Shown here: piece after piece, positions 45,961-59,223 of the stretch | Layout of the letters: every line of letters begins with the position of its first letter | Position numbering within the stretch: the stretch's first letter is position 1 | Assembly: GCA_023525715.1 (NCBI GenBank) | Contig: CM042015.1 | Location: forward strand, 81,869,250 to 81,933,249 | Reading direction: 5' to 3' | Length of the DNA stretch: 64,000 nucleotides | Source of the DNA: Cichorium intybus | Lineage: Eukaryota > Streptophyta > Magnoliopsida > Asterales > Asteraceae | Program-made: the position numbers and the translations under genes | Notes under the pieces: model-generated | Databases searched by the model: none | Seen by the model: only the letters and a program-made list of their open reading frames with translations | What the model was told of the DNA's origin: nothing

Positions 45961-46196
45961 GGGATTTTCTAACATGTGCCCTAAGGCACACATAAGAATC
46001 ATTAATTATGTTGAATATTCTTATTGGAACTAGTATTTCATATTAATGATGAAATATTAGGAGACAATAATAAAAGTGTAAATCAAGAAAAGAATACAAA
46101 ACCTAAGCTAATTAATATAAAATGCTAGTTTAATAAGAATATTCAACATAATTAATGACTCTTATGTGTGCCTTTAAGACACATGTTAGAAAATCC
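45961..46196. mobile_element. Mutator-like hairpin MITE
   Basis: The two ends are about 65-bp near-perfect inverted repeats starting GGATTTTCTAACATGTG. The duplication ATATTTGTAA lies at 45,951-45,960 and 46,197-46,206 (9 bp plus one ambiguous base). Long TIRs with a 9-10-bp TSD suggest the Mutator group. 236 bp, non-coding. Confidence 0.85.
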
Positions 46197-46206
46197 ATAT
46201 TTGTAA

Positions 46207-47725
46207 AGTGAACATATTAATCTTATACCCTAGTTCTTTACTTTTTTTCGATTGAAAGCATAATTTGTTCAATTTTTAATTAATGTTTTTGTATTGGTTT
46301 TGACCATTTACCTTTGTATTTTCTATTTGTTTCTTTCTATTTTTTATATTGTTTACACTAATTGCTATTGTTATGTTATTGAATTTATGATTAGTTGGTG
46401 GTATTTTCATTTTAAAAACTTTTATGTATATATCAGAGTCAACTTGGTTAGAATTTGAACTTAGTCAACATTGTTAACTATTATATATATCCTACTAGAG
46501 CTATGGTCAATTTCGCTATTAAAATACTTGTTTGTTTTCACTTTTTACGTCTTTTTTTGGCTGGATGAAATAATTATCGATTTCTTTATCTAATTGAAAT
46601 GGAACCTACTGTTCTATCTTTCAACTAAGCATGAGAGAGATAGACTTGTTTATCTAGTAAAAAATGGAACCTATTGTTATTCAGATTGACTAACAGGCAC
46701 GTTGACTAAGAGACAGCTGTTTATCTTGATAAAAGTAAAAGATAATGTTAATTACTGTTTAGAAGAATGGAACCTAAAGTTCACTTAAAACTTGACTTAT
46801 TGCAAGCTGTTTATTCTATTTGTTTGCTACAAACCCTTATTCATAACTGTTTAATGCTGATTGTTATTTGAAGAATGCATAAAGACACCATTTTAGGTGT
46901 TTTTTGCAAGTTGTAGTTTTTATAGATATTAATTTTTAAATAAAAAATTGTGTTGCACTTTTGTTTTTATAATTTTATGTTGTGTGTGGGTTCAATGCAT
47001 TGTATGCTGCAAATATAAGACATTACCAAGTCTTTTTGCATGGAGCATGAAAAATCTATCAACTGACCTTAGATATCTGACTATGAGATCCGAAATCAAA
47101 ATATTTAAAAATACACAACTAGGAATTATTTGTTTTTTAACAATTTATAAATTAGTAGTAAATTTCTTTATGCCGCATACGTCAATTGGGTCAAACATAC
47201 GGCTTAATCGATTAAATGTTTTTTTTTGGTCTTACTAAGATCTAAAGTCTAAACCAGTATTGAAAAAAAAAAATTTGGAACCGGCAAATTTTTTTTTTTT
47301 TGAAATTTTAATACATACTATGCCGAAGTCTAAATGGAAAATAATATGTTATCTAGATAAAGGTTTTGCTTGATTTTGATCTCATTCGGTCTCCTTGGGG
47401 TTAAACAGGTAAAGTTCAGAAATTTGTTTGAAAATGAAATCGGTTCAAACAAGTTTAAATATTTAAAACTCTTAAACTATTATATTAAAAAAAATCACAA
47501 CATCAATTTAACTGTCTAATTTCTCTTTTTAGTTTTAATACGTACTATCTATCAATTCAAAAGGATATTACAAACTATTGTCGGATCAACAAGTCCTAAC
47601 TCATAAAAACTATTTGTAGGGTTAGCGAAAACCAAATTGTAAATAGAAAAAATGTAAAAACAAAACCGAAATTGAACAAATAAACCAATGTTGTAATTTT
47701 TTTATTCTTTTAAAACCGATTATTT
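46207..47725. other. AT-rich intergenic, no gene seen
   Basis: Frames such as 46,948-47,238 have no recognisable domain. No RNA gene or clear transposon terminus was found. Confidence 0.45.
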
Positions 47726-47937
47726 GGGGTGCGGTGTGGTTTTGCAATATACCGCACCGCACCATTAGTAAAAATCCCATCGTAAAACCGCATCATATGA
47801 TCTTTTAAATATTAAATTAGTATATTTGTATTTAATATTTATAAAGTATAGTATTCTTTTTGTGTTTTTTAAAAATAAAGTTAACTAAAACGAAACAAAC
47901 ACCGATTCTACAATTCACATCGTAAAACCGCACCATA
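47726..47937. mobile_element. GCGGT-word hAT MITE remnant
   Basis: GGTGCGGTGTGGTTTTGC, TACCGCACCGCACCAT and two TCGTAAAACCGCA(C/T)CATAT words resemble the hAT MITE at 2555-3002. The ends and TSD are not clear, so this is a partial or decayed copy next to the LINE ORF1 relic. Confidence 0.45.
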
Positions 47938-48265
47938 TCACCTTTTCATCTTTTGAGTATCTTTAACCATAATAAATTGAACGAATCCAAACCTTCTACC
48001 CAGTTTTGAAGGTTTTTGAGCAATGTAAACATCAACAATCGTCCTAAGTTCTGTACACCGATTCCACAATTCACATAGTTGCAAATATTTCGGCAAGTTT
48101 GTAACAAAACACGACACCAAAACCTTTTTCCTCTGTATCTTGATTCATCCTTGAACGATTCTCCTTCTTAAAATCCTTACCGTTCTCTTCCTGTCCATAT
48201 CTTGCATTTGGTACATCACATTTACGATTCATAAACCTCCACTCCCTATCATTTGCATTCGCCAT
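47938..48265 (-). pseudogene. LINE ORF1 RRM-domain fragment
   Basis: The minus strand encodes CFVTNLPKYLQLCELW then VDVYIAQKPSKLGRRFGFVQ. This RNA-recognition motif (RNP1 as GRRFGFVQF) starts ORF1 of many plant L1-type LINEs, which usually read FFVTNLP and VYVARKRDKKGNRFGFV. The upstream part (48265-48071, MANANDREWRFMNRK) lies in another frame, so a frameshift separates them. The downstream part is lost. ORF1 would bind LINE RNA; this copy is dead. Confidence 0.65.
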
Positions 48266-49138
48266 AATTAACGTTGAGACGGTATAGTTTGCACAATAGT
48301 CTCCACCAGTTCATTTAATTCAAGAACACTCGCAAAACTTTGCTTGAGGACTTTGATCGAGCACCTGGTGTGCATGAATTTGGCTTACACCTCCATGAAT
48401 AGTTCGTTCTAATAGCTTTCCCGTTTCAGCTTTGTTCAAAAGCATCTAATCAAAGTGCCAAACACCATGCCCTTTGCCGACTCAAAAAAGAAAGAATCAT
48501 TCAGTTGCATATTATGATATTAACCAGGGAGAAAGTTAAAACTGGCAACTTACTTCATGGTTCTTTCCAAGTAATTTTCAACACTTAATATTAAACATTT
48601 AACATCATAACACAAATTGGGAATCAACAAGGAATACAAAAAAACATATTTGAAGGCCAGACTTGGTATGTTGATGTTTTTTAGTTTGTAATTTTAATCA
48701 AGGTCAAACTGGATTGATCAAAATAGAAACTTTCTTCATAGATCTCACTTGTGCATGCACAGTGATGTGTAATATGTGACGTGATGATCACAGTGTGCAT
48801 TAAGACTTTGCATAAAAAGCTTATAATAAGACCCAAGTTCGTTTGTTTTCTTAATCAAAGCAATAAAAATTGGTTCGACTAAAATAACTTAATGTCGTTA
48901 TAGACCAAAGTTTGTTTTTTTTTGTTTTTTTTTTTTTTTGGTGCATTTTCTTGGTCAAATATCGATCCCAAACCAAGTTCGGTTAAAGATACTTTTCAGA
49001 GTAGTTGTTAGACCTTTTGACCACATTTAATTTTATAATATATGAAGTAAACTATTTATATATATGAGCATTAGTCATGCACTCTTACCAAACGATTTTG
49101 AAACGAATGTGACATTTATTTTAGAATATAAAATAAAA
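48266..49138. other. Intergenic, no gene seen
   Basis: No recognisable coding sequence or repeat ends; poly-T near 48,920-48,945. Confidence 0.45.
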
Positions 49139-50576
<1,438 letters not shown>

Positions 50577-51004
50577 GGTCTGAATATTTTGAAAACCCTT
50601 TTTTTATGAAAACTTGAGAACTCTTAGACTAAAATATTTTTTTAAATGACTTAATACATTAAGTCGATTATATTTAAGACCTTTCGTAAAAAAACTTGAA
50701 ATAAAATATACATATAAGAAATGTCCATATGTGCAGTTTTGTACAAATGTGCATATGTGCACTTTTTGTGCATATGTGCACCTCAAAAAAATCAACATTA
50801 TTTTTTAAAAAAAATTTGACGAAAATTCTTAAATAAAGACGACTTAATGCTTTAAGTCACTTCTTTGTGCATCTCGCGGAAATAAAATTATGTAGCTAAA
50901 AGAGTAACAATTTTTCATATATATAAGTAATTGCCACTAAATATGAAATAATAATTTTATATAATAAATCAATGCTTGATATAAAACATTATTAAAAAAA
51001 ATTC
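50577..51004. other. Intergenic, palindromic words
   Basis: GTGCATATGTGCAC-type words cluster at 50,725-50,782. Inverted GACTTAATAC / GTCTT blocks suggest another small element that starts at the TA tract. No gene. Confidence 0.4.
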
Positions 51005-52507
51005 TGTAAAACCATGTTCCCGGAATGACCAAGTATGAAATTGGTTTTGGGTTAACTAGGAGATAGCGAAGCTATCTATGAATATATCGTCGCTATCTTG
51101 TAATTATGCGTTTTTAGAAATCGCGGAGATAGCGACGCTATCTTAAGGGATAGCGACGCTATCCACCGCAAACTATACAAAACCCTAAATCTCGGGTTTT
51201 GGGCTATGTTTAAGGATTTCTAACCCTAAGGAGCAGCCATTTCACATCTTTCAGCCTCTCTCTGTCTCTCTCTCTAAACCCTAGCATATTTTTGGTGATT
51301 TTGGCTCATAACTCTTTTTGGAAGGTTACATGAAGAAGAAGAAGGTATATGTTGGTGTAAGGTGGTCTTCTTCAAACTTTACTTTAACTGATTTTGAGTG
51401 TAAGCTAAGCTCTCTTGAGTGACTGATTTTGAGTGTAAGCTAAGCTCTCTTGACCTAAGTATGAGATTTGACATGCATGGCACATGCATGTCATGAAGGT
51501 TTGGATTTTTATGAAGTTTCAGATCTATTGGACGAGTTTTAGAAAGTGTTAGCACATGTTTGAATGAATTTAGTGCTTAATGAAGTTTTGGAAATGTTCG
51601 TAGTTAGTTCTGCTAACTTAAGGAGATAGTGATGCTAACTGTGATATCGACGCTATCTCGAGGAGATAACGGAGCTATCTAGACTGTTGACCGTTGACTT
51701 TTTACTAGTTTAACTTTTGGTCAAACTTGGGAGATTCGGGGTGCCAATTTTAGGGGTTTACTTTATTTGCGGTTCGAAATTTGCTAAGTCATGTTTATCG
51801 TTGATTAGGAGGTTTGTGCTATGTTCCGAGGGGGTGCATAGAATGTTATCGGCTTGGTGTATCAGGTGAGTTTTCTCACTATACTATGGGTGATGTTACA
51901 TGCGTAGGTAGCCTTATATTACTATATGTAGTAATGTGTGTTTAAATTGGGTGTGCTTTACGTTATTTGACTACATGGTTAATATTAAGGACCCCTTGGG
52001 TCAACTGTGTGCTTAGGCTTCTATGCTATTATGTGTTAGTTTTGAGTCGTTTGGTTTGTTCTGGCGACTGAAGAATGATGGCGGAGCGGGTGAGCCGCGA
52101 CCCCTACCGTTCGGGGTGAGCCCGAAGGTCGCATAAGAATGATGACAAAATGGATAAGTCATGAGCCCAGTTGTTCAGGGTAAGCCTAGAGACTGTTATG
52201 TCAATGCCTTTTATGCGATGAATCGTGTGGTATGTTGGGAATCTCACTACGCTTTGTGCTTACACTTTCACCCTAAATGTTTTAGGTACTTTTCGGACCG
52301 AGCTTTGGAGTGCGGCGCGACTATATCGCATCGACATTTGGTGTTCAAGTCTTCCGCTGGTTAACGTGTGTATTTGGTTCGATATTTATGGTTTTAAATG
52401 TTTTAAATATTGAACTTGGAATGAATGATTTCTATTTCTAACCTGCTTTTATGATTTCGAATCGTTTTTAAAAATGAAAAACTTACTTCGGAATTTGGGG
52501 TGTTACA
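51005..52507 (+). repeat. Solo LTR, gypsy chromovirus type
   Basis: It starts TGTAAAACCATGTTCCCGG, a decayed form of the TGTAACACCCC-type start, and ends GGGGTGTTACA. Phrases such as GGTGAGTTTTCTCACTATAC and a duplicated GGTGAGCC(C)-type block (52,100 and 52,172) are typical of Tekay-like LTRs, from memory. No internal region adjoins it. The flanking 5-mers (AATTC and CTCTC) do not match, so it is old or recombined. It holds clustered GATAGCGACGCTATC words. Confidence 0.5.
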
Positions 52508-53610
52508 CTCTCGTATTTCACATCTCAAGTAAGTGTTCTGGAATTAGTTTACTTCACTGATTACATGTGTTGAAGCCTGAATCGACCCTAATTGAGGGTT
52601 TGGGACTGATTTTGGGAAAAACCAATACAGAAGCATAGGGTGTTTATTTGCAAAATTGACACCCTAGGAAGTTTAATTGGAACTTCTAGAAGCTTTTGTG
52701 TAGATAGCATGGTATGGATCGACTGAAAAACGATTTGATTCGATGCAGTTGAGGTTCGCGACACTAACAACAAACCTTGATGCTGCGATCGAAGAACATT
52801 TAAAGTTCGCTGCTCTAACCTTAGAGTTCGCGACGCCAGCTGTATCAGGGACCAAAATACAATTTTTCCTTTGGATCTCAAGGCTCATCTCTGTTATTTT
52901 TTAGTTTCTTTCGAGTAGTTTGGTTAGAATTGTTAGTTTTAGCTTTTTAGCTTGTTTTATCGGTTTCATATCAATACTCAGTGTTAATGGTATCCCAAAT
53001 CTAGGGATTTCTCTAATCATTCGGGGTTGAGTTTAGATATCAGAACTCCTATAGCTCTTTTGGTTAGTTTTGTACGATTGTTCGATTGTTTTCGGTTTTA
53101 ATAAAGAAAGTTCTTTTGTTTTATGTTGGATTTGATCTATAGTGCTTGATGCACTAGATCTGATTTGGTTTGATTTGATTGATGTTATTGAGTTTTAGTT
53201 TGTTTTCGAGTGTTAAGTAATTGTCCTACTATAGAGTGACACTATAGATGAGTTATTATCGACATAAAGTGCCAACATCGGATTTCTTAGTTCGACCCTT
53301 ACATATGTTAACTAATAGAGAAGTGAGATTTATTTATTATTTACTGCATCAACGACTGTGCACGTCAGATATGCACATACATTATCATTTAAAAACATCA
53401 AAATTGACATATGTTTTAATGAAAAGAGTCACTCTTCCCACACAACATTTAATTATTCCCAAAAGGGCTTTTATTGAATGAATATTCATTTCGTAGTCCG
53501 TGCCTCTAAAATGGATATTCGTTCTGCAAAGCCTCTTCAAGCATATGAAATCATTTATACACAAATAATGCTTTAGATGAAAACTATATCAAAATATTCT
53601 ATATGAATGT
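52508..53610. other. Retrotransposon-derived intergenic DNA
   Basis: TAGGGTGTTTATTTGCAAAA followed by TTCGCGAC words (52,755-52,845) resembles the leader of the Athila-like element downstream (55,085-55,250), so this is probably debris of a relative. No intact coding region. Confidence 0.4.
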
Positions 53611-54712
53611 TGACAACGCCTAGTGATATCAAGTATTTTAGGCGTTGTTGAGCCCTGTTCTTGATAAAATTATATCAAATATGTCTGGGTATTCTCACTT
53701 TTCGTTCCAGGACTTGTTTGGAGAAAAAGAAGGGAAACAGGGACTAAAAGCGTGCAAAAGGAAGAAGTTTGGAAAAGAATGAAAAATCAAGGAAACTCGT
53801 ACGCACGCCGCGGGAATTAACCACGCGCGACGCGGGCTTAAGGCGGTGGAACACATTCAAATACTGAAGAAACGGGAAAAGATTAGTACGCGCGCCGCGG
53901 ATTCTTCATCTGCGCGGCGCGGCTGCGGGAAAATTACAACTATAAATAGAGGCATTTCCAGCCGAAAACCCGAGCAAAGACCGGGTGTAAAATCGACCTT
54001 GAAGCTCTTTGACTCCAAGATTTCGTTTCAGCAACTTCTTAAGTGGTATTTTCATGTTTTGGATTTTATTTGTAATTAATTAGTTTGGATTAAGCTTGGT
54101 TTTCTATCCTTGGGAGTGACAACCATTGATATTAAGCTTTGGCTTCTGTTTTAGTCTCATTTTGTTACTGTTTTTACGTTTGGATTCGAGTTTGGTGAAT
54201 GAAAATCATTTGGTTATGATTAATGTTGGTATTTCGGTGTTTTTATGCTTGTGTTTGGTTTTGAATGTTTGAATGGTGTTTGGATATTGTTTTGACCTTG
54301 TTGGGACTGTTTTCCTTTGCTGAAATCAGTAGCTAATTAGGTTAGTTTTTAGGCATTAAACTTTGGCTAGTAACTGTTCAGTAGAACTTTAGTTAGTGGC
54401 TAGTTTATGCTTTGCTTGGTTTTGCTTAGTTTGGATGCCTTTGATTGCTTCTGATTCAGAGATGTACTTCTGATTTCAGAAAGTGACTAGGTTCATTTGA
54501 GCTTAGCTTAGCTTGGCTTGAATTTGTTTGATCATTGCTAGTGATTAGGAAGGTAGAAACTAGTTCCTCCGACTGTAGCATGACACTACTAGTTGGTAAT
54601 CTCTCATCTAGTCTAACCACGAAGCTCCTGCGGATCAACCCTGACTACCACTGTGCTAGTGTGTGTTAGGTTTTTCTCTTATTTTTGACCGCACGACGAC
54701 CTAGGCGTGTCA
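53611..54712 (+). repeat. Athila-like 5' LTR (1,102 bp)
   Basis: From TGACAACGCC to GGCGTGTCA. It contains ACGCGCGCCGCGG-like words at 53,799-53,931 and a CTATAAATAGAGG box at 53,939-53,951. The first 539 bp match the copy at the window end with few differences. Confidence 0.85.
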
Positions 54713-54917
54713 AATTTTGGCGGCGTTGTTGAGCCCAGTTCTTGATAAAATTATATCAAATATGTCTGGGTATTCTCACTTTTCGTGCCAGGACTTGTTT
54801 GGAGAAAAAGAAAGGAAACAGGGACTAAAAGCGTGCAAAAGGAAGAAGTTTGGAAAAGAATGAAAAATCAAGGAAACTCGTACGCGCGCCGCGGAAATTA
54901 GCCACACACGACTCGGA
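54713..54917 (+). repeat. PBS remnant and partial LTR duplication
   Basis: Just after the LTR, AATTTTGGCG looks like the start of the usual primer site (TTTGGCGCCGTTG). From 54,722 the sequence switches to a second copy of LTR bases equivalent to 53,641-53,836. The switch point shares GGCG with the primer-site region, so a microhomology template switch is likely. The normal primer site is destroyed. Confidence 0.75.
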
Positions 54918-56418
54918 GCTCTGATCAACGAATTTCTCTTGCAATTTTTCTTGCTCATTTTGTTTCCACTGCCAAGGTACGCCATTCTAACTATCTATTA
55001 CTCGTTAAAACTAGTGATTAGGTAGTTAATTTTAGTGATTTGCCCAAAATAGTTCAAAACTTAGAATCGCTAATGCTAACTCATAGGGTGTTTGTTTTGC
55101 CAAATTGAGACCCTAGATGAGTTAGTCGACACTTAGGCTACCTTGTGGTATGATTAGATTGAGTTTTAGCATGTTAAATCGAGAGTTTGATTCGGGGTTT
55201 AGAAACAGCCGCTCGTCGCGACGCGCCCTACTCTTGGGCCGTGCCGCGGTGCGGTGGGGAAGAAGGACTAATTTTGCAAATTTTTTTGTTGGCTATGTAT
55301 TTTTTTTTGCAGATGATGTTCAGACTAGAGCATGCCTTCCTCCAGTTCCCTGAGGGACTGGCGAGTTCCGCAGAGTACATTTCACGGAGGGACGCGTTGA
55401 TTGGTCGCCGGGTTCTCGAGGCGACGGTCATCGACAGAGACATACTGAGGGATGCTGGGCTCTGGGGTGCGATCGAGCCATTCTTGCATCGCACCTGGAC
55501 CCATGATGAGGCATCATTCACCTGCCGAGGATGGGACAGGATCATGGCCACTGACGAGGATGTGGTCTACACCGAGCTACTGTTGGAGTTTCTCTCCATG
55601 ATCCATTTCACTCCCAGGGCGTCGGATCCACGATCCAGGATCATCCGATTTCGACTAGGAGGTGCATAGAGGGAGTGCAACCTCCGGGAGTTCGGGAGGC
55701 GCACCGGCATCTACACTCTGGCGGATCTTCAGCACCGCTACTTCACGCAGTTCTTTGTTGCGTGCATCCAGGGGCAGCCGGAGCTGGCTCCCAACATGGA
55801 GATTTGGACACCACTGTCCAACGTTATGTATGAGGCAGGGACCTCGAGGGAGAGCCACCTACGCGATCCACTTCACCGCCTCATGCACTGTATCGTCTCC
55901 ACCTCCATCATGCAGCGGGAGGGGGCGAGAAGGTGTGTGGGGAGGACATGACATTTCTATGGGCTCTCCTCGACCCGTCCCGATTCCTCCATCTCCCCTT
56001 CGCCCTCGCGGTTGCTCTCTCCACCCACTCGACTGGCGCCTCCGCCAGCAGCCCACTAGCCAGGGGTATTTCATCACCCGCCTGGCCCGCTCATATGGTA
56101 TTCTCACTGCCCCTGTGGTTGCCTCCTTGACCGCTCTGCCTCCATCCCGTACTACAGCGCGCACTTTGGAGAGGATGCGGCTCATTGAGCAGCAGCGCCC
56201 GGGGCAGTTCATCCGGGCACCGACCGAGCCTCCTCAGGCACCCCAACCTGCGTACGCCAAGCCAGGCAGGAGACGCCGGAGACCAGAGCCAGCACCAGAG
56301 CCAGCACCAGAGCCAGCACCAGAGCCGGCAGAGCCGGCAGAGCCGGCAGAGCCGCAGCCACAGCAGGAGGACCTGGCAGCCAGGGTTGCCAGGATTGAGG
56401 ACCAGTTGGCATGGATCG

Positions 56419-57682
56419 TATTGAAAAATATATTTTTATATGTGACCATCACTGAAATAAGATGAACTGTTTTTATCTAATAAATATTATCAGTTTATTT
56501 CAGATTGCATGAATTCGAGATCAAAAACAAAGATGAATCAAGACCCGAGAAACTTTGAGAAAACAACCAAACCTGAGGAAGTAATGCTACGAACCAAAGA
56601 GCAAAATACAAAAATGTCACACTGCTACAGCAATCATGACGCGACGGGACACCTGGTCGCGACGTGAAGAAGAGCAAAGACAGAAGACCAAAATCCTTCA
56701 GCGGTCGCGACGCGACGGCAAGGATGGTCGCGACGCGAAGACTCCAACGCGACACCACCAACTTTCTAATCGCGAGACTACCAACCCAACGCACTAACCA
56801 GTGGCCGACCAAAAGCACTCGACAGCCGCACCTTCGCGACGCGACGCCATGCCTGGTCGCGACGCGATGCCTGTAGTTCAGCAGTATAAATTGAAGCTCA
56901 CCTCTTGCCATTCTATGATACACACTATACAACCTACATACATTAACCTCAAGCATACCCACGACCAGAAACCTTAAAACTCTGAAATCTCTGCATTTGG
57001 CAACGAGGATCAAACCGCAAAACCGCAAGAAACAAAACCTCCACCCGACACCAAACTTCAAACCGCTAAACAACCTCTACCTGACACTAAACTTCTAACC
57101 TCTAAACAACCTCTACCCGACACCAAAAATCACCAAAACCTCATCCTACCGTGAAGAACAAGAAATCGACACATCAAGAAAAACGCTATCTTCCGCAGCT
57201 ATCGATAAGTTCTTTTAAAATTATATGTGTCGTTATTGATTTATTTAAACTGTTATAAATCAACTGTACCAAATCTCAAATACATCCGAATTGAACCGTG
57301 ACAACCAAAACATATATGGAATGTATTTAACCGAGACATCTAACATCTAACTTCTAACCTTCTTATTTATTGTAAAAACACGTTATCGTTGATAATGGCG
57401 TTTATTACATCTAACCTCTAACTTCTAACTTCTAACCTTTTTACTTATTGTAAAAACACGTTATCGTTGATAATGGCGTTTATTATATCTAACCTTTAAC
57501 TTCTAACTTTTACTTTATTTACCGCTTTCTGTCTATTTAAATACTGTCTAGTTTAGATTTACCGTTTTATTTTATTCCGCAAATCTTATTTATTCCGCAT
57601 ATTATAGATAAAATACATATCTGTCACACAGTAATAGGCATAAAAACCTTATTCGTGGAGATCAGTTATCGTATTTTCAACA
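56419..57682 (+). repeat. SIRE-like 5' LTR (1,264 bp)
   Basis: Starts TATTGAAAAA, one base off the TGTTGAAAAA of the 3' copy, and ends TTTTCAACA. Contains a cluster of GGTCGCGACGCGA words (56,638-56,872) and a TATAAATTG box at 56,883. A ~95-bp block ending CATCTAACTTCTAACC... with GTTATCGTTGATAATGGCG occurs twice (57,380 and 57,456). Confidence 0.92.
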
Positions 57683-57684
57683 AT

Positions 57685-57696
57685 TGGTATCAGAGC
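57685..57696 (+). other. SIRE-like primer-binding site
   Basis: TGGTATCAGAGC, 2 nt after the LTR, is complementary to initiator tRNA-Met. Confidence 0.9.
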
Positions 57697-57885
57697 TTGT
57701 GTGATTTAATCTGAAATTTTTGTCGAGAACTTTTGTGTAGCGTTTTTATAAACCACCAATAAGTTTCCTTTAAAAATTTCATCTTAATATCACTTGTTCA
57801 AAACAAAAAAAAATTAAAAAAAATTAAAAAAAATTTTAAAAATCTTAAAATTTTCAAAAAAAGGAAAAACAAGATCAACCCAAAA

Positions 57886-59223
57886 ATGTCTTCCACAACC
57901 TACTCAAGAGCTCCATATGTCATCGATCAGGTATGGTCTATGATCTCAGAAATCGGTCTTTCAAAAACACCATTTGAGTCCCACATGACTAAGATTGAGA
58001 ACAGTTTAAAAGCTGATCTCAAACTATATCATGATACAATAGTCAAATCTGATATCTGCAAATCTGAATTACAAACCTTGCAACTCAGATTTGGAGAATC
58101 AACAAGGACTAGAGACAAACTTGAAAGAGACGTCGAACGAAAATCAGAAGAATATAATCACGTCTTAGATCAATTAAATGAAGCTCTAAAACAAAAAAAG
58201 GACTTAGAAATAAAAAATCAATCTGTTTTTCCATCTGAAATAAAAGATACCTTAGAAATAGAAGTCCTTCAGTTAAAACTAAAAATTCAAGATTTAACTA
58301 ACACAAACACTAGTTTGATTTTGAAATTAGATGATTCTTCAAAACAAATCAAACTTCTTGAATCCGAGAATCAAAGATTTCAAGGAAAACTGGATTCTAT
58401 CAATATTGCTAGAAAGCTAAGTGATGATATTTTCATCAAAGCGACATCCTTAGGATCTGGAAAAATCGATACAAATTACAGACCTGGATTAGGAAGAGAA
58501 TCTTTCGAAATCGAACAAGCCAAACAAGAAACCAGGACTAACAGTGAAAACTCTGAATCAACTCTAACAGATCTATCCACATCTGTTAATGAGGAAAATT
58601 CAGACGACGAAACAGTTATCAACTGTAACCCAGATGATACTGATTTCACTGTTTCCAAAAGATCTTTCACTAATAGGTCTTCAACCCACCAAATCCAAAT
58701 TACCAACCAAAACTCCTTTTACGAGAAAGGCAGTACCTCTAAACCAATTGCTCTTCAAAAGGAACAAGGCAAACCCAAAGTTTTCAAACAAACCCAAAAG
58801 AAACCTTTAAAACCAGCTTCTGTGCCACAAAAACAAACTTTGAATCCAAAACAAAAACCTTTTCAAAAACCAATTCAAAGTTGTTTTCAAGAGATAAACT
58901 TCAATCTCTCAAGGAATTTTCAGAAATCATCATTTCACCAAATTCCATTCCATCATCATAATGTTTTTCAAAATCATCCAAATCACAGATACAAAGAAAG
59001 GTTATCAAACGGATCTTCACATATAGGATATCTTTCACAAAATCAAAGACCATTTCAACTGACAGGTTTTCAAAAACAAATCTTAAATTGGGAAAATCTG
59101 ATAAGTCAAATCAAGCCTCAACCACTTCGTCCAATTAACAGAAACCATAATGATTTCAAATCACCGAAAACCATTAACAAATCAGGACCCACCATGGTTT
59201 GGGTACCTAAACTTTCTGTCTAA
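57886..59223 (+). CDS. Coiled-coil gag-like protein, SIRE-like element
   Basis: An intact frame of 445 residues begins MSSTTYSRAPYVIDQVW. Residues about 40-180 are heptad-like and charged (LKADLKLYHD, LERDVERKSEE, LEIEVLQLKLKIQDL), predicting a long coiled coil. Residues 230-280 are acidic. The rest is Gln/Lys/Asn-rich and basic, a possible nucleic-acid-binding tail. No CCHC zinc knuckle is seen, and the usual SIRE gag N-terminal domain is absent, so the protein appears shortened at both ends of the family plan. It stops at TAA (59,221-59,223), directly before a same-frame protease scrap. Name by context, not by a domain hit. Confidence 0.65.
   Translation: MSSTTYSRAPYVIDQVWSMISEIGLSKTPFESHMTKIENSLKADLKLYHDTIVKSDICKSELQTLQLRFGESTRTRDKLERDVERKSEEYNHVLDQLNEALKQKKDLEIKNQSVFPSEIKDTLEIEVLQLKLKIQDLTNTNTSLILKLDDSSKQIKLLESENQRFQGKLDSINIARKLSDDIFIKATSLGSGKIDTNYRPGLGRESFEIEQAKQETRTNSENSESTLTDLSTSVNEENSDDETVINCNPDDTDFTVSKRSFTNRSSTHQIQITNQNSFYEKGSTSKPIALQKEQGKPKVFKQTQKKPLKPASVPQKQTLNPKQKPFQKPIQSCFQEINFNLSRNFQKSSFHQIPFHHHNVFQNHPNHRYKERLSNGSSHIGYLSQNQRPFQLTGFQKQILNWENLISQIKPQPLRPINRNHNDFKSPKTINKSGPTMVWVPKLSV

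Noticed and set aside
46948..47238. 96-codon Cys/Phe-rich frame
   Set aside because: AT-rich surroundings, no domain, no coding context.
51005..52507. A complete gypsy element around the solo LTR
   Set aside because: Only one LTR is seen, with no adjoining internal region and no matching TSD.
56209..56452. Minus-strand Ala/Leu/Gly-rich frames opposite the Athila-like gag tail
   Set aside because: Shadow of the Glu-Pro-Ala codon repeat on the plus strand.
56495..57073. 192-codon minus-strand frame, repeated at 61,131-61,709
   Set aside because: Lies inside the SIRE-like LTR in both places. Composition follows the CpG-rich words and no family is recognised.
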